From assembly GCA_029983435.1 (NCBI GenBank), contig JASBZN010000007.1, positions 1 through 19,205 of the forward strand: DNA of 19,205 nucleotides, read 5' to 3'. This stretch comes from Urinicoccus sp. (GTDB taxonomy: Bacteria; Bacillota; Clostridia; Tissierellales; Peptoniphilaceae). The position numbers were made by a program, and so were the translations under genes. Positions within the stretch are counted from its first letter, which is position 1; each line of letters opens with the position of its first letter. Positions 6,989 through 13,898 of the stretch are shown here, piece by piece. The notes under the pieces were generated by a model, which was given only the letters and a program-made list of their open reading frames with translations, had not been told where the DNA came from and searched no databases.

Positions 6989-7690
6989 CATCGGTTCCCT
7001 CTTTTCAAAAAAGAGGAGGCTAAAACTCAACAAGAGTAAAAGGCAAGATGCCCAGATGGTCTTTAATTTAAATATTGGAAGTAAAAAACTTCCTAGACCT
7101 GCTCCACAAGCAAAGAAAAAAATAATGGAAAAGTAACGGAAGGCCACTTTAAACCGCTTCTTATTTTTAGTCATAAAGTAGAGGCAAAGAGACTCCATCC
7201 CACTTCTTAAATTTCCAATACACATGGTACTAGCATAGTTGGAGCCCTTTACCTTACGAAATGTTTGCACCTGCATAGCACAGGAAAAAGAAACCAGGGC
7301 ATTGGCCAAAACATTAAGGTTTAAAGGAAGAAAGCCTACGGCAAACAAAAGGGCTATTTCAATAACGAGGACCCGTTGCCGCCAATGAAAGTTTTGACTC
7401 CCCTGGTGCCTATATTGGACCCATTTACTCAGGGCAACTCCTAGGGCAAAGCTAATTAATGGAATGAAGTACCCTAGGGTAAGCTGATAATTTTTTTCTA
7501 CTAAATTAACACTTAAAAGAACAATATTTCCCGTTTGGGCATTGGCAAAGACATGTCCCCGCATTAAATAAGTATAGACGTCCTGAAGACCTCCAGACAA
7601 GGACAATAGACTTGCATTGATAAATGCTTCAGACATGTTCACCTCTTCTGCCAAACGAGGCCCTCTTCCAGTTTTTACTGACTTCTTCAT
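6971..7690 (-). CDS. DUF1275 / YoaK family membrane protein
   Basis: Polytopic membrane protein of about 239 residues with no known biochemical function. The family is recognised by GGLQDVYTYLMRGHVFANAQTGN (a Gly-x2-Asp then Asn-x-Gln-Thr-Gly-Asn near the first helix), by MQVQTFRKVKG in the middle and by the MCIGNLRSG segment, with about six hydrophobic helices. It starts 3 bases after the AIM24-family gene stop, so the two are co-transcribed. The first ATG (7690) has no ribosome site and would rely on coupling; an ATG at 7634-7636 has GAGG 5 bases upstream and gives a start (MSEAFINAS) more like homologues, so the first 18 residues may not be real. The C-terminal codons lie within the terminator stem. 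Confidence 0.85.
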   Translation of the reverse strand: MKKSVKTGRGPRLAEEVNMSEAFINASLLSLSGGLQDVYTYLMRGHVFANAQTGNIVLLSVNLVEKNYQLTLGYFIPLISFALGVALSKWVQYRHQGSQNFHWRQRVLVIEIALLFAVGFLPLNLNVLANALVSFSCAMQVQTFRKVKGSNYASTMCIGNLRSGMESLCLYFMTKNKKRFKVAFRYFSIIFFFACGAGLGSFLLPIFKLKTIWASCLLLLLSFSLLFFEKREPMKNHLA

Positions 7691-7693
7691 CCA

Positions 7694-8368
7694 TTAATTC
7701 TGGGTGAGGTAGGGGGCAATGTTTCGCACCAATTTTTGAATGGGCATAGACTGAACAACAACCTTCCCAGGTCCCTCAACAACTGTATTGAATAAACCTT
7801 CTCCACCAAAGAGGATGTTTTTCATTCCCTCTACTTGCTCAATCGTCATTTCACAAGTACTGTCCATCATAGCCAAGGCTCCTGTATCCATAACTAGCCT
7901 TTCATCTACATCTAAAATATATTCCTTTTCATGACCATCAATTTCTAAAAAGACCAGTCCAGGTCCTGTTATTTTTTCCATAATAAAACCTTCTCCACCA
8001 AAGAGGCCTGTTCCTAACTTTTTGCGAAAGTGAATAGATAGGTCTACTCCCTTACTAGCACATAAAAAGGCCTTTTTTTGCGCAATAATGGTTTGGCCTT
8101 GGGCTAATTCTACAACTTTAATGGACCCTGGGAAGTTGGATGCAAAGACAATTTCACTAGTATCTTCTGCCTTATAAGAACTTAAAAATAAACTTTCACC
8201 CGAGAACATTCGCCCTAGCATCTTGCCAACACCACCACCAGAAATGGTGTCTGTTTTAATGTTTCCCTTCATCCAAGACCGGCCTCCCGCTTGACTGATT
8301 AGTTCTTCTCCCTTTTCTAATTCAAAACGAACAATGGGTAGGGTTCCCCCTTCAATAAAATATTCCAT
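7694..8368 (-). CDS. AIM24 / TIGR00266 family protein
   Basis: A 224-residue soluble beta-rich protein of the AIM24 family (named after a yeast mitochondrial protein); its bacterial role is not established. Features visible: an N-terminal segment leading to a Gly-rich stretch GGGVGKMLGRMFSGESLFLS (about residues 44-63), FASNFPGSI, a repeat of the GLFGGEGFI / LFGGEGLF pattern (about 122 and 187), GPGLVFLEIDG, and the C-terminal EGPGKVVVQSMP. These repeats match the internal pseudo-symmetry of the fold. The start has GGAGG 6 bases upstream and a TATAAT box at 8406-8411. It is first of a two-gene operon with the YoaK-family gene. Confidence 0.88.
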   Translation of the reverse strand: MEYFIEGGTLPIVRFELEKGEELISQAGGRSWMKGNIKTDTISGGGVGKMLGRMFSGESLFLSSYKAEDTSEIVFASNFPGSIKVVELAQGQTIIAQKKAFLCASKGVDLSIHFRKKLGTGLFGGEGFIMEKITGPGLVFLEIDGHEKEYILDVDERLVMDTGALAMMDSTCEMTIEQVEGMKNILFGGEGLFNTVVEGPGKVVVQSMPIQKLVRNIAPYLTQN

Positions 8369-8405
8369 GACTTGCCTCCTTTAATCTCTCAATCCTTACT
8401 TTTCC

Positions 8406-8411
8406 ATTATA
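8406..8411 (-). promoter_or_regulatory. -10 box of the AIM24-YoaK operon
   Basis: TATAAT on the minus strand, 37 bases before the ATG. The -35 region 17 bases upstream (TTACTT) is a weak match, so only the -10 is claimed. Confidence 0.5.
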
Positions 8412-8528
8412 CACGATTCTTTTTTCCTAAGTAAGTTTTCTTAAAGAGATGAGCTGAATTTTTAAAATCCTAACTATAAAAGTCCTACATCTGATAAAAT
8501 AAAGAAAAGAAAACTAGAAAGGATTCCT

Positions 8529-10079
8529 ATGTATATTCTTAAAAACATAAAACTTCCCTACAAGGCCCCAGAAAGCGCCTTGCAAGAGAAAATAGATGAT
8601 CTACTAGGCAGAAAAAATACGCTTTTTAAAATTTTTAAAAAGTCTCTAGATGCCCGAAAAAACATCAGCTATGTCTATCAAGTTTTAGTCGATGGACCCA
8701 TCCCCAAAAAAACAATGAAACGCTTAAAGACGACTATTCAGGAGTATCATCCTCTTTCTTTAAAAATCGAAAATAAATCTTCCGCTCAAAAGGTAGTCAT
8801 TGTTGGCACAGGTCCTGCAGGTCTTTTTGCCGGCTACTTCCTAAGCCAAGCAGGCGTAGAAGTCCACCTTATTGAACAAGGGGAAAAAATGGAAGACCGA
8901 ATCCAAAGTATCCACCGTTTTATAAAAGAAGGAAAATTAAACCCTTCTTCCAACATTCAATTTGGGGAAGGCGGGGCTGGGACTTTTTCTGATGGTAAAC
9001 TCACCAGCCGGTCTAAGGACAAACGAAGTCGAGAGATTTTTAAAATTTTTGTAGAAAATGGTGCCCCTGAAGAAATTCTCTACGACCAAATGCCCCACAT
9101 TGGCACGGATATCTTGCGGCAGGTCATTAAAAACATCCGTCATAAAATTGAAGACCAAGGGGGCCACTATCATTTTAAGGAAAAGTTTATCGATTTGGAT
9201 ATTCAAGATGGAAAAATCCAAAGGCTCCTTACCGAGAAAGACTCCTATCAAGCCGACCACTATATTCTAGCTTTGGGCAATTCTTCTCGAGACACATTTA
9301 AACTTTTATCCAAATATATCCCCATCCAACAAAAGCCCTTTGCTGTGGGTTTTCGTATTGAACACTTGCGAGAAGATATCAACCTGGCCCAATACAAGAT
9401 AAAGGACCCCACCCTACCGCAAGCTTCCTATCAGTTAACCTATTATGATAAAGAAAAAGGCATCTCCGTCTATACCTTCTGTATGTGTCCAGGAGGCCAT
9501 GTCGTTCCTGCTTCCAGTGAAGAAAATCGACTTTGCGTAAATGGCATGAGTTACCACAATCGAAAGGCAGAAAATTCTAATGCGGCCTTAGTGATGGCTA
9601 TTGACGAAAAAGTCCTAGGTCCTGGACCCTTGGCTGGTATTGCCTTTCAACGTAAAATAGAAGAAGCAGCTTTTGCCCTTGGCGGCGGCAATTATCAAGC
9701 CCCTGTTCAACGTTTAGAAGATTTTTTTCAAGGTAAGGTTTCCACCCATTTTGGTAAAGTTCAACCATCTTATAAGCCCTCTACTCAATTTGCCGATTTA
9801 AATAGCCTCTATCCTTCAGCCATTACCCAAGGAATCAAGGAAGCTCTCTTAGCCTTCGATAAAAAATTAAAAGGCTTTGCAGACCCAGATGCCCTCCTAA
9901 CTGGAGTGGAAACGCGAACCTCTTGTCCCCTTCGCCTTTTGCGAGAGGATTACCATAGTCCAGGCTTTCCAAACCTCCATCCCATTGGAGAAGGTGCTGG
10001 CTACGCAGGAGGAATTGTCTCTTCGGCTTTAGATGGTTTAAAATGTGCCTTGTCCATCTTAGAAATCTATGAAGATTAA
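8529..10079 (+). CDS. FAD-dependent oxidoreductase, COG2509 type
   Basis: A 516-residue flavoprotein of an uncharacterised dehydrogenase family. An N-terminal region of about 85 residues (ferredoxin-like fold in relatives; here rich in Lys) precedes the dinucleotide-binding motif VVIVGTGPAGLFAGYFLSQAG (89-109). Then come QFGEGGAGTFSDGKLTSR (144-161), a family hallmark, the FAVGFRIEH and FCMCPGGHVVPASSE segments, and a C-terminal FAD-contact region HPIGEGAGYAGGIVSSALDGLK. AAAGGA lies 5 bases before the ATG. It is a single gene, convergent with xpt, sharing terminator 10076-10105. Its substrate is unknown; I would call it only an oxidoreductase. Confidence 0.9.
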   Translation: MYILKNIKLPYKAPESALQEKIDDLLGRKNTLFKIFKKSLDARKNISYVYQVLVDGPIPKKTMKRLKTTIQEYHPLSLKIENKSSAQKVVIVGTGPAGLFAGYFLSQAGVEVHLIEQGEKMEDRIQSIHRFIKEGKLNPSSNIQFGEGGAGTFSDGKLTSRSKDKRSREIFKIFVENGAPEEILYDQMPHIGTDILRQVIKNIRHKIEDQGGHYHFKEKFIDLDIQDGKIQRLLTEKDSYQADHYILALGNSSRDTFKLLSKYIPIQQKPFAVGFRIEHLREDINLAQYKIKDPTLPQASYQLTYYDKEKGISVYTFCMCPGGHVVPASSEENRLCVNGMSYHNRKAENSNAALVMAIDEKVLGPGPLAGIAFQRKIEEAAFALGGGNYQAPVQRLEDFFQGKVSTHFGKVQPSYKPSTQFADLNSLYPSAITQGIKEALLAFDKKLKGFADPDALLTGVETRTSCPLRLLREDYHSPGFPNLHPIGEGAGYAGGIVSSALDGLKCALSILEIYED

Positions 10080-10105
10080 AAAATCCCCTTTTGGGGATTT
10101 TTTAA
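10076..10105. terminator. bidirectional terminator between the oxidoreductase and xpt genes
   Basis: Perfect 13-base stem TTAAAAAATCCCC (10076-10088) and its complement (10093-10105) around a TTTT loop. A-runs on one arm give U-runs in both directions. Both convergent stop codons (TAA at 10077-10079 and the xpt TAA at 10102-10104) lie inside the stem base. Confidence 0.92.
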
Positions 10106-10689
10106 TGACCTTTTTCAAAAAGAATCTCTTGGCTATCACTATTAATTTCTTTAATACGCACTAGAGAATAAACCGCAATCCCTGCCTCTTCCAATCGACG
10201 GCGCCCTGGTTGGAAAGACTTTTCTACACAAATTCCAACGCCTACCACTTGACCCCCAGCTTGATACACTAAATCCACCAAACCTAAAGATGCCTCTCCA
10301 TTCGCTAAGAAGTCATCAATAATCAAGACCCGATCCTTTTCTTCTAAATATTGCTTGGATACACAAACCCGAGACGTGGTCCCCTTGGTATAGGAATGGA
10401 CCTTGGTCTCATAAACCTCGTCTCCTTTCAAAGGCGCACCTTTGGCTTTTTTAGCAAACAACATAGGAACCCTTAGGTGGCTAGCCAAGATAATAGCTGG
10501 AGCAATGCCCGATGCTTCAATGGTCAAAATCTTAGTCACTCCCTCTGCCTTAAAGTGGTCATAAAATTCCCGACCAATTTCCTCCATGACCTTGGGGTCA
10601 ATTTGTTGGTTTAAAAAAGAGTCAATTTTTAAAACACTATTGGGGAAAATAACCCCATCTTTTAAAATTCTTTCTTTTAAATACGACAT
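10102..10689 (-). CDS. xpt: xanthine phosphoribosyltransferase
   Basis: Purine salvage enzyme making XMP from xanthine and PRPP; 195 residues, close to the 194 of Bacillus subtilis Xpt. The type I PRTase signature VLIIDDFLANGEA is at about 121-133 (Asp-Asp binds the ribose of PRPP), preceded by TIEASGIAPAI (about 56-66) and FAKKAKGAPL (78-87), which are typical of Xpt rather than adenine PRTase. The ATG at 10687-10689 is chosen: GAGG sits 5 bases upstream, whereas the in-frame GTG at 10693-10695 overlaps that site. The predicted leader is only about 40 bases, too short for a purine riboswitch. Confidence 0.93.
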   Translation of the reverse strand: MSYLKERILKDGVIFPNSVLKIDSFLNQQIDPKVMEEIGREFYDHFKAEGVTKILTIEASGIAPAIILASHLRVPMLFAKKAKGAPLKGDEVYETKVHSYTKGTTSRVCVSKQYLEEKDRVLIIDDFLANGEASLGLVDLVYQAGGQVVGVGICVEKSFQPGRRRLEEAGIAVYSLVRIKEINSDSQEILFEKGH

Positions 10690-10736
10690 GTCCACCTCGC
10701 ACTTTCTTTATTTTTGCCCTTGTTAATAATTCTCTT

Positions 10737-10745
10737 ATTATATCA
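10737..10745 (-). promoter_or_regulatory. extended -10 promoter of xpt
   Basis: TGATATAAT on the minus strand, 48 bases upstream of the xpt ATG, with a partial -35 (TTTTCA) 16 bases further up. Confidence 0.65.
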
Positions 10746-10790
10746 CAAGTTCCCTTCTTGAAAAGCCTTGTAAAAAATCTTTGCCTAGCA

Positions 10791-10799
10791 TGGTATAAT
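10791..10799 (+). promoter_or_regulatory. extended -10 promoter of the aldo/keto reductase gene
   Basis: TGGTATAAT, 34 bases before the ATG, followed by a strong AAAGGAGG at 10821-10828. It is divergent from the xpt promoter, with the two -10 boxes about 50 bases apart. Confidence 0.65.
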
Positions 10800-10833
10800 A
10801 AAAGAAAGGTTTAAAGAGAAAAAGGAGGATTTC

Positions 10834-11961
10834 ATGAAAAAATTAGGTTTCGGTTTAATGCGGCTACCCATTATAGATAATAAAAATGATCAAATTGACC
10901 TAGATGCTTTAAAGGAAATGGTGGATGCCTTTCTGGACCAAGGCTTTACCTACTTTGATACTGCTTGGTTTTACCACCAAGAGCAATCTGAAGTAGCTAT
11001 TGGTCAAGCTTTAGTCGCCCGTCATCCCAGAGAAAGTTTTGTTTTGGCAGATAAACTTCCTGTTGCTCTTTTTCATCCAGAAAATAAATCTCCTGAAGCA
11101 TTACGAGAAGAAATGGAAAGCTATTTTTCCAAACAACTAGAAAAGACAGGTGCTGGCTACTTTGACTATTATCTCCTTCACTCTCTTGATAAGGAAAAAT
11201 TTTCCATTGCTAAGACCTATCAAGCCTATGAATTTATCAAAGAAAAAAAGGCGAAAGGTTTGATCAAAGAAATCGGCTTTTCCTTTCATGATACCAGCCC
11301 TGTTTTAGAAGAGATTTTAAAGGCCTATCCTGACGTGGATTTTGTCCAATTGCAAATTAACTATCTGGATTGGAACCACGAAAGCATCCAATCGAAAAAA
11401 AATTACCAGCTTGTTCGAAAATACGGCAAAAAAATTATCGTCATGGAACCCGTTAAAGGTGGAACCCTATCCCGTCTTCCTGAAACCATGGCCCAAGCCC
11501 TTAAAGAAAGAGACCCTGCAGCTTCCCAAGCTTCTTGGGCTCTTGCCTTTGCAGCCAGTCTTGAGGGAGTCTTTATGGTCCTTTCTGGCATGTCTAATAT
11601 GGACCAACTAAAAGACAATATGGCTCGAATGGAAAACTTTACCCCCCTTTCCCAAAAAGATCAAGACTTTCTTATTGAAGAAGGGGAAAAATTAAAAGCC
11701 CGTAAATTTATTGGCTGTACTGAGTGCGAATACTGTCTCGGCAAATGTCCAAAACATATCCCCATTCCCCGCTACTTTACCCTCTATAATTGGGATCACT
11801 TGGGTCTTGGTCTTGATCCAAAGGGAAGGTATAAAAAAACCCTTCAAAATCAAACACCTCCAGACCAATGTATCGCTTGTGGTGCTTGTGAAACTATCTG
11901 CCCCCAACATCTTGAAATTATTGACCTCCTAAAAAAAGTTGACCAGTATTTTGATAAATAA
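10834..11961 (+). CDS. aldo/keto reductase with C-terminal 2x[4Fe-4S] ferredoxin domain
   Basis: A 375-residue oxidoreductase. The N-terminal 270 residues form an aldo/keto reductase barrel (GFGLMRLP at 5-12) with the catalytic set in order: Asp42 and Tyr47 (FDTAWFYH), Lys74 (ADKLP) and His116 (LLHSLD). The C-terminus adds two complete CxxCxxCxxxCP motifs, Cys295/298/301/305 and Cys346/349/352/356, each able to bind a 4Fe-4S cluster. This fusion is common in anaerobes (COG1453 type) and suggests electrons may come from ferredoxin as well as, or instead of, NADPH. Single gene, with its own promoter and terminator. The physiological carbonyl substrate is unknown. Confidence 0.93.
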   Translation: MKKLGFGLMRLPIIDNKNDQIDLDALKEMVDAFLDQGFTYFDTAWFYHQEQSEVAIGQALVARHPRESFVLADKLPVALFHPENKSPEALREEMESYFSKQLEKTGAGYFDYYLLHSLDKEKFSIAKTYQAYEFIKEKKAKGLIKEIGFSFHDTSPVLEEILKAYPDVDFVQLQINYLDWNHESIQSKKNYQLVRKYGKKIIVMEPVKGGTLSRLPETMAQALKERDPAASQASWALAFAASLEGVFMVLSGMSNMDQLKDNMARMENFTPLSQKDQDFLIEEGEKLKARKFIGCTECEYCLGKCPKHIPIPRYFTLYNWDHLGLGLDPKGRYKKTLQNQTPPDQCIACGACETICPQHLEIIDLLKKVDQYFDK

Positions 11962-11964
11962 AAG

Positions 11965-11999
11965 AAAACGAGTAGACCTTAATATCTACTCGTTTTTTT
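11965..11999 (+). terminator. rho-independent terminator of the aldo/keto reductase gene
   Basis: 12-base perfect stem (11965-11976 with 11985-11996), an 8-base loop, and a T-run through 11999. The A-run on the left arm could also let it work for the opposing minus-strand gene ending at 12028. Confidence 0.92.
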
Positions 12000-12027
12000 A
12001 TTTTAAGCTTGGACACTTTTTTCTAGG

Positions 12028-12444
12028 CTAATTGCCTTTTGAATTTTGACCCAGGTCCAAACAAGGCCAACTCCTAAAAAGCAAGTGGCCAATTCCAGAA
12101 AAGCCCGAAATCGCTCCTATACTAATGGTTTCTTGTCCTTTCCCAATAACATCATAGATTCCATAAGTCATCATCCCCGCCATAATAAGATAGCTCTTCT
12201 TATCTAAAAACTTCCAAATTTTTACCTGGTTTTGATCTAGGGAAAAAATTCTTTCCCTATTCTTGTCCACAAGCGGCGAAAAAATTTTAAAGAAAAAGAG
12301 AGAAAAGATGATAAAGTTTCCCGGCAAATAAATCAAGGCAGAACTTCCTAAGTTAGAATAAGCTTTTATTCCGATATTACTTACCATCACTCCTGCAAAC
12401 ATCCACAGGATTCCAGCTAGTTTCATCAATTGTCTTTTTTTCAT
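12028..12444 (-). CDS. small membrane protein, probably frameshifted near its C-terminus
   Basis: A 138-residue hydrophobic protein of unknown function. It begins MKKRQLMKLAGILWMFAGVM (first helix), then a second helix near IYLPGNFIIFSLFFF, a basic loop, and a third near KSYLIMAGMMTYG. The ATG at 12442-12444 has GGAGG 4 bases upstream; longer starts run through the operator region. The last residues in frame (LLFRSWPCLDLGQNSKGN) look wrong for a membrane protein. Removing one base from the A5 tract at 12076-12080 restores LLLGVGLVWTWVKIQKAI and carries the frame to a stop at 12003-12005 (146 residues), giving a proper fourth helix. So the gene is probably disrupted, or the base is an assembly error. 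Two TGACAnnnTGTCA sites lie upstream. Confidence 0.65.
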   Translation of the reverse strand: MKKRQLMKLAGILWMFAGVMVSNIGIKAYSNLGSSALIYLPGNFIIFSLFFFKIFSPLVDKNRERIFSLDQNQVKIWKFLDKKSYLIMAGMMTYGIYDVIGKGQETISIGAISGFSGIGHLLFRSWPCLDLGQNSKGN

Positions 12445-12460
12445 GAACCCTCCTTTAAGA

Positions 12461-12514
12461 TGACACCTTGTCACTTCTTTTTTTTGTTGTATATGACACG
12501 CTGTCATTTTTCAA
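12461..12514 (-). promoter_or_regulatory. promoter with two TGACAnnnTGTCA operators
   Basis: Two palindromes, TGACACCTTGTCA (12461-12473) and TGACACGCTGTCA (12494-12506, extendable one base each way), with centres 33 bases apart, about three helical turns. On the minus strand TTGAAA (12509-12514) precedes the outer palindrome and TATACA (12488-12493) follows it, so that operator fills the 15-base promoter spacer and the other sits between the start site and the ribosome site. The form suits a dimeric repressor of the TetR or similar class. No regulator gene is in the window. Confidence 0.65.
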
Positions 12515-12524
12515 GACATTAAAT

Positions 12525-12549
12525 AAAAAAACTCCCAGTTTCCTGGGAG
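12525..12549 (-). terminator. rho-independent terminator of the gpx-flavodoxin operon
   Basis: Stem CTCCCAG/CTGGGAG (12532-12538 with 12543-12549), 4-base loop, then seven U on the minus strand. It lies about 190 bases after the flavodoxin stop. The stretch 12550-12741 between them holds no gene that I can see. Confidence 0.85.
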
Positions 12550-12741
12550 AAAATAATCTTGTATTTTAAGACTCTTCACTTTTTGTAAATTTTTACTTCT
12601 TAAACAAAATTATAAGGAGTTCCAACTCTCAATCGAGGAAAAGATTAGCAAGGAACCGTCTTTTTAATCCTAAGCCCATCTTAAGAAAAATCCTTTAACT
12701 CTAGTAAAAATTTGACCGCCTTCTGCTAAAACATATCGTCT

Positions 12742-13161
12742 TTATTTTTCTTTTTCTAAGAGTTGTTTGGCGAAGTCAATAAGATGGTTGATATCTTCTT
12801 GGTTCGGTCTTCCCTTATGGATGCCTTTAAATTGTCCTTTACAATGGAATTCTTCTTGATCTAAAGGAATCCCCTTCTTATCTACTTCTTTTTTTACCTT
12901 CCCCCAAGTAGAATTTAACATCGCTGCCGAACCGAAATTTACAATCCGTCCTACCATTTCCTTATCTAAACTTTGAATAAATTCACGAACTTCCGGAGCA
13001 ATGCTAAAAGCATAATAGGAGTTTCCTAAAAAGAGAATATCTACAGGTTCTGTAATAGGTTCGTCGATGGGTAAAGCTTGGATTCCCAAAGCATCTCCTA
13101 AACTTTCTGCCATTTTTTTGGTATTCCCCGTTTGACTATAATAGCGAATTGCAATGTTCAT
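12742..13161 (-). CDS. flavodoxin family protein
   Basis: A 139-residue FMN-binding electron carrier or flavodoxin-like oxidoreductase. The phosphate-binding loop is at the N-terminus: IRYYSQTGNTKKMAESLG (about 4-21), with SQTGNT matching the (S/T)xTGNT signature. The next flavin loop is GNSYYAFSIAPEVREFI (about 46-62) and the third FGSAAMLNSTWGK. AGGAGG lies 6 bases before the ATG. It begins 21 bases after the gpx-like gene, so the pair is probably one operon linking redox and peroxide functions. Whether it is a true electron-transfer flavodoxin or a small menaquinone/haem-type flavoprotein is not clear. Confidence 0.88.
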   Translation of the reverse strand: MNIAIRYYSQTGNTKKMAESLGDALGIQALPIDEPITEPVDILFLGNSYYAFSIAPEVREFIQSLDKEMVGRIVNFGSAAMLNSTWGKVKKEVDKKGIPLDQEEFHCKGQFKGIHKGRPNQEDINHLIDFAKQLLEKEK

Positions 13162-13182
13162 AAAAAACCTCCTGATCCTACT

Positions 13183-13728
13183 CTAAAGAGCCGCTTCCAC
13201 TGCTTTTCTTACCTCTTCCATAGAGTGCGTAGGTTCAAAGCGCCCAATCACCTCTCCTTTCCGGTCAACTAAAAACTTTGTAAAATTCCATTGAATATAG
13301 GCTTTATCTCCAAAAACCTTGTTGTTTTTTTTGGCAAATTTTTGCAAAGCCATTCCTTTTAAGCCCTTGTCAAAGCCTTCAAAGGGTTTTTCTTTTGCTA
13401 AATAGACAAAAAGTGGGTCTGCCTGGTCTCCATTAACATCAATTTTTCCAAACTGAGGAAACTCTGTGCCAAATTTCAGTGTACAAAAAGTATGAATTTC
13501 TTCATTTGTATCTGGCGCTTGCTCTGCAAATTGATTACATGGAAAGTCTAAAATTTCAAACCCTTGGTCTCTAAAGTCTTTATACATTTCTTCCAAGGGA
13601 TCATAGTGGGGAGTGAAACCACATTCTGTCGCTGTATTTACAATCAACAAAACTTTTCCCCTATATTTTTCCAGGCTTACGTCTTTCCCTTCTCTATCTT
13701 TTACGGTAAAATCATACACACTTGTCAT
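13183..13728 (-). CDS. gpx: glutathione peroxidase family (probably thioredoxin-dependent peroxidase)
   Basis: Reduces hydrogen and lipid hydroperoxides; 181 residues. The catalytic tetrad is complete: Cys36 (NTATECGFT; codon TGT, so cysteine not selenocysteine), Gln66 (DFPCNQF), Trp147 and Asn148 (QWNFTKF). Cys82 in FCTLKFGTEFP aligns with the resolving cysteine of thioredoxin-dependent 2-Cys forms in plants and bacteria, so thioredoxin rather than glutathione is the likely reductant. The ATG at 13726-13728 has GGGTGG 6 bases upstream and begins as the family does; an in-frame ATG further upstream at 13782 would add an atypical tail. It precedes the flavodoxin gene by 21 bases. Confidence 0.93.
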   Translation of the reverse strand: MTSVYDFTVKDREGKDVSLEKYRGKVLLIVNTATECGFTPHYDPLEEMYKDFRDQGFEILDFPCNQFAEQAPDTNEEIHTFCTLKFGTEFPQFGKIDVNGDQADPLFVYLAKEKPFEGFDKGLKGMALQKFAKKNNKVFGDKAYIQWNFTKFLVDRKGEVIGRFEPTHSMEEVRKAVEAAL

Positions 13729-13837
13729 TTTAATCCACCCTTTCTTTTGTTGCTTTTCTTTAATCATATATAGCCCAATCAAAACTATTTAAAACACATT
13801 TGCCCCTTGGCTTGTGGATTCTTCCTCTCTTTTTTCT

Positions 13838-13887
13838 AAAAAAATAGACCCAGAAGATAGAACCTTTCCCTTCTAGATCTATTTTTT
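13838..13887 (-). terminator. probable terminator of the hydrolase operon
   Basis: Stem AAAAAATAGA (13839-13848) with TCTATTTTTT (13878-13887); an inner AGAAG/CTTCT pairing (13852-13856 with 13870-13874) narrows the large loop. Followed by a U-run on the minus strand, just after the hydrolase stop at 13899. Confidence 0.65.
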
Positions 13888-13898
13888 CTTTAACCCCT

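Noticed and set aside
10690..10736. Purine riboswitch before xpt
   Set aside because: The distance from the -10 box to the ATG leaves only about 40 bases of leader, too short for the aptamer, and its conserved loops are absent.
12550..12741. Possible small gene or RNA after flavodoxin
   Set aside because: No ribosome site with a sensible frame and no structure apart from the terminator at 12525-12549.
13183..13728. Selenocysteine glutathione peroxidase
   Set aside because: The active-site codon is TGT (cysteine), not TGA.
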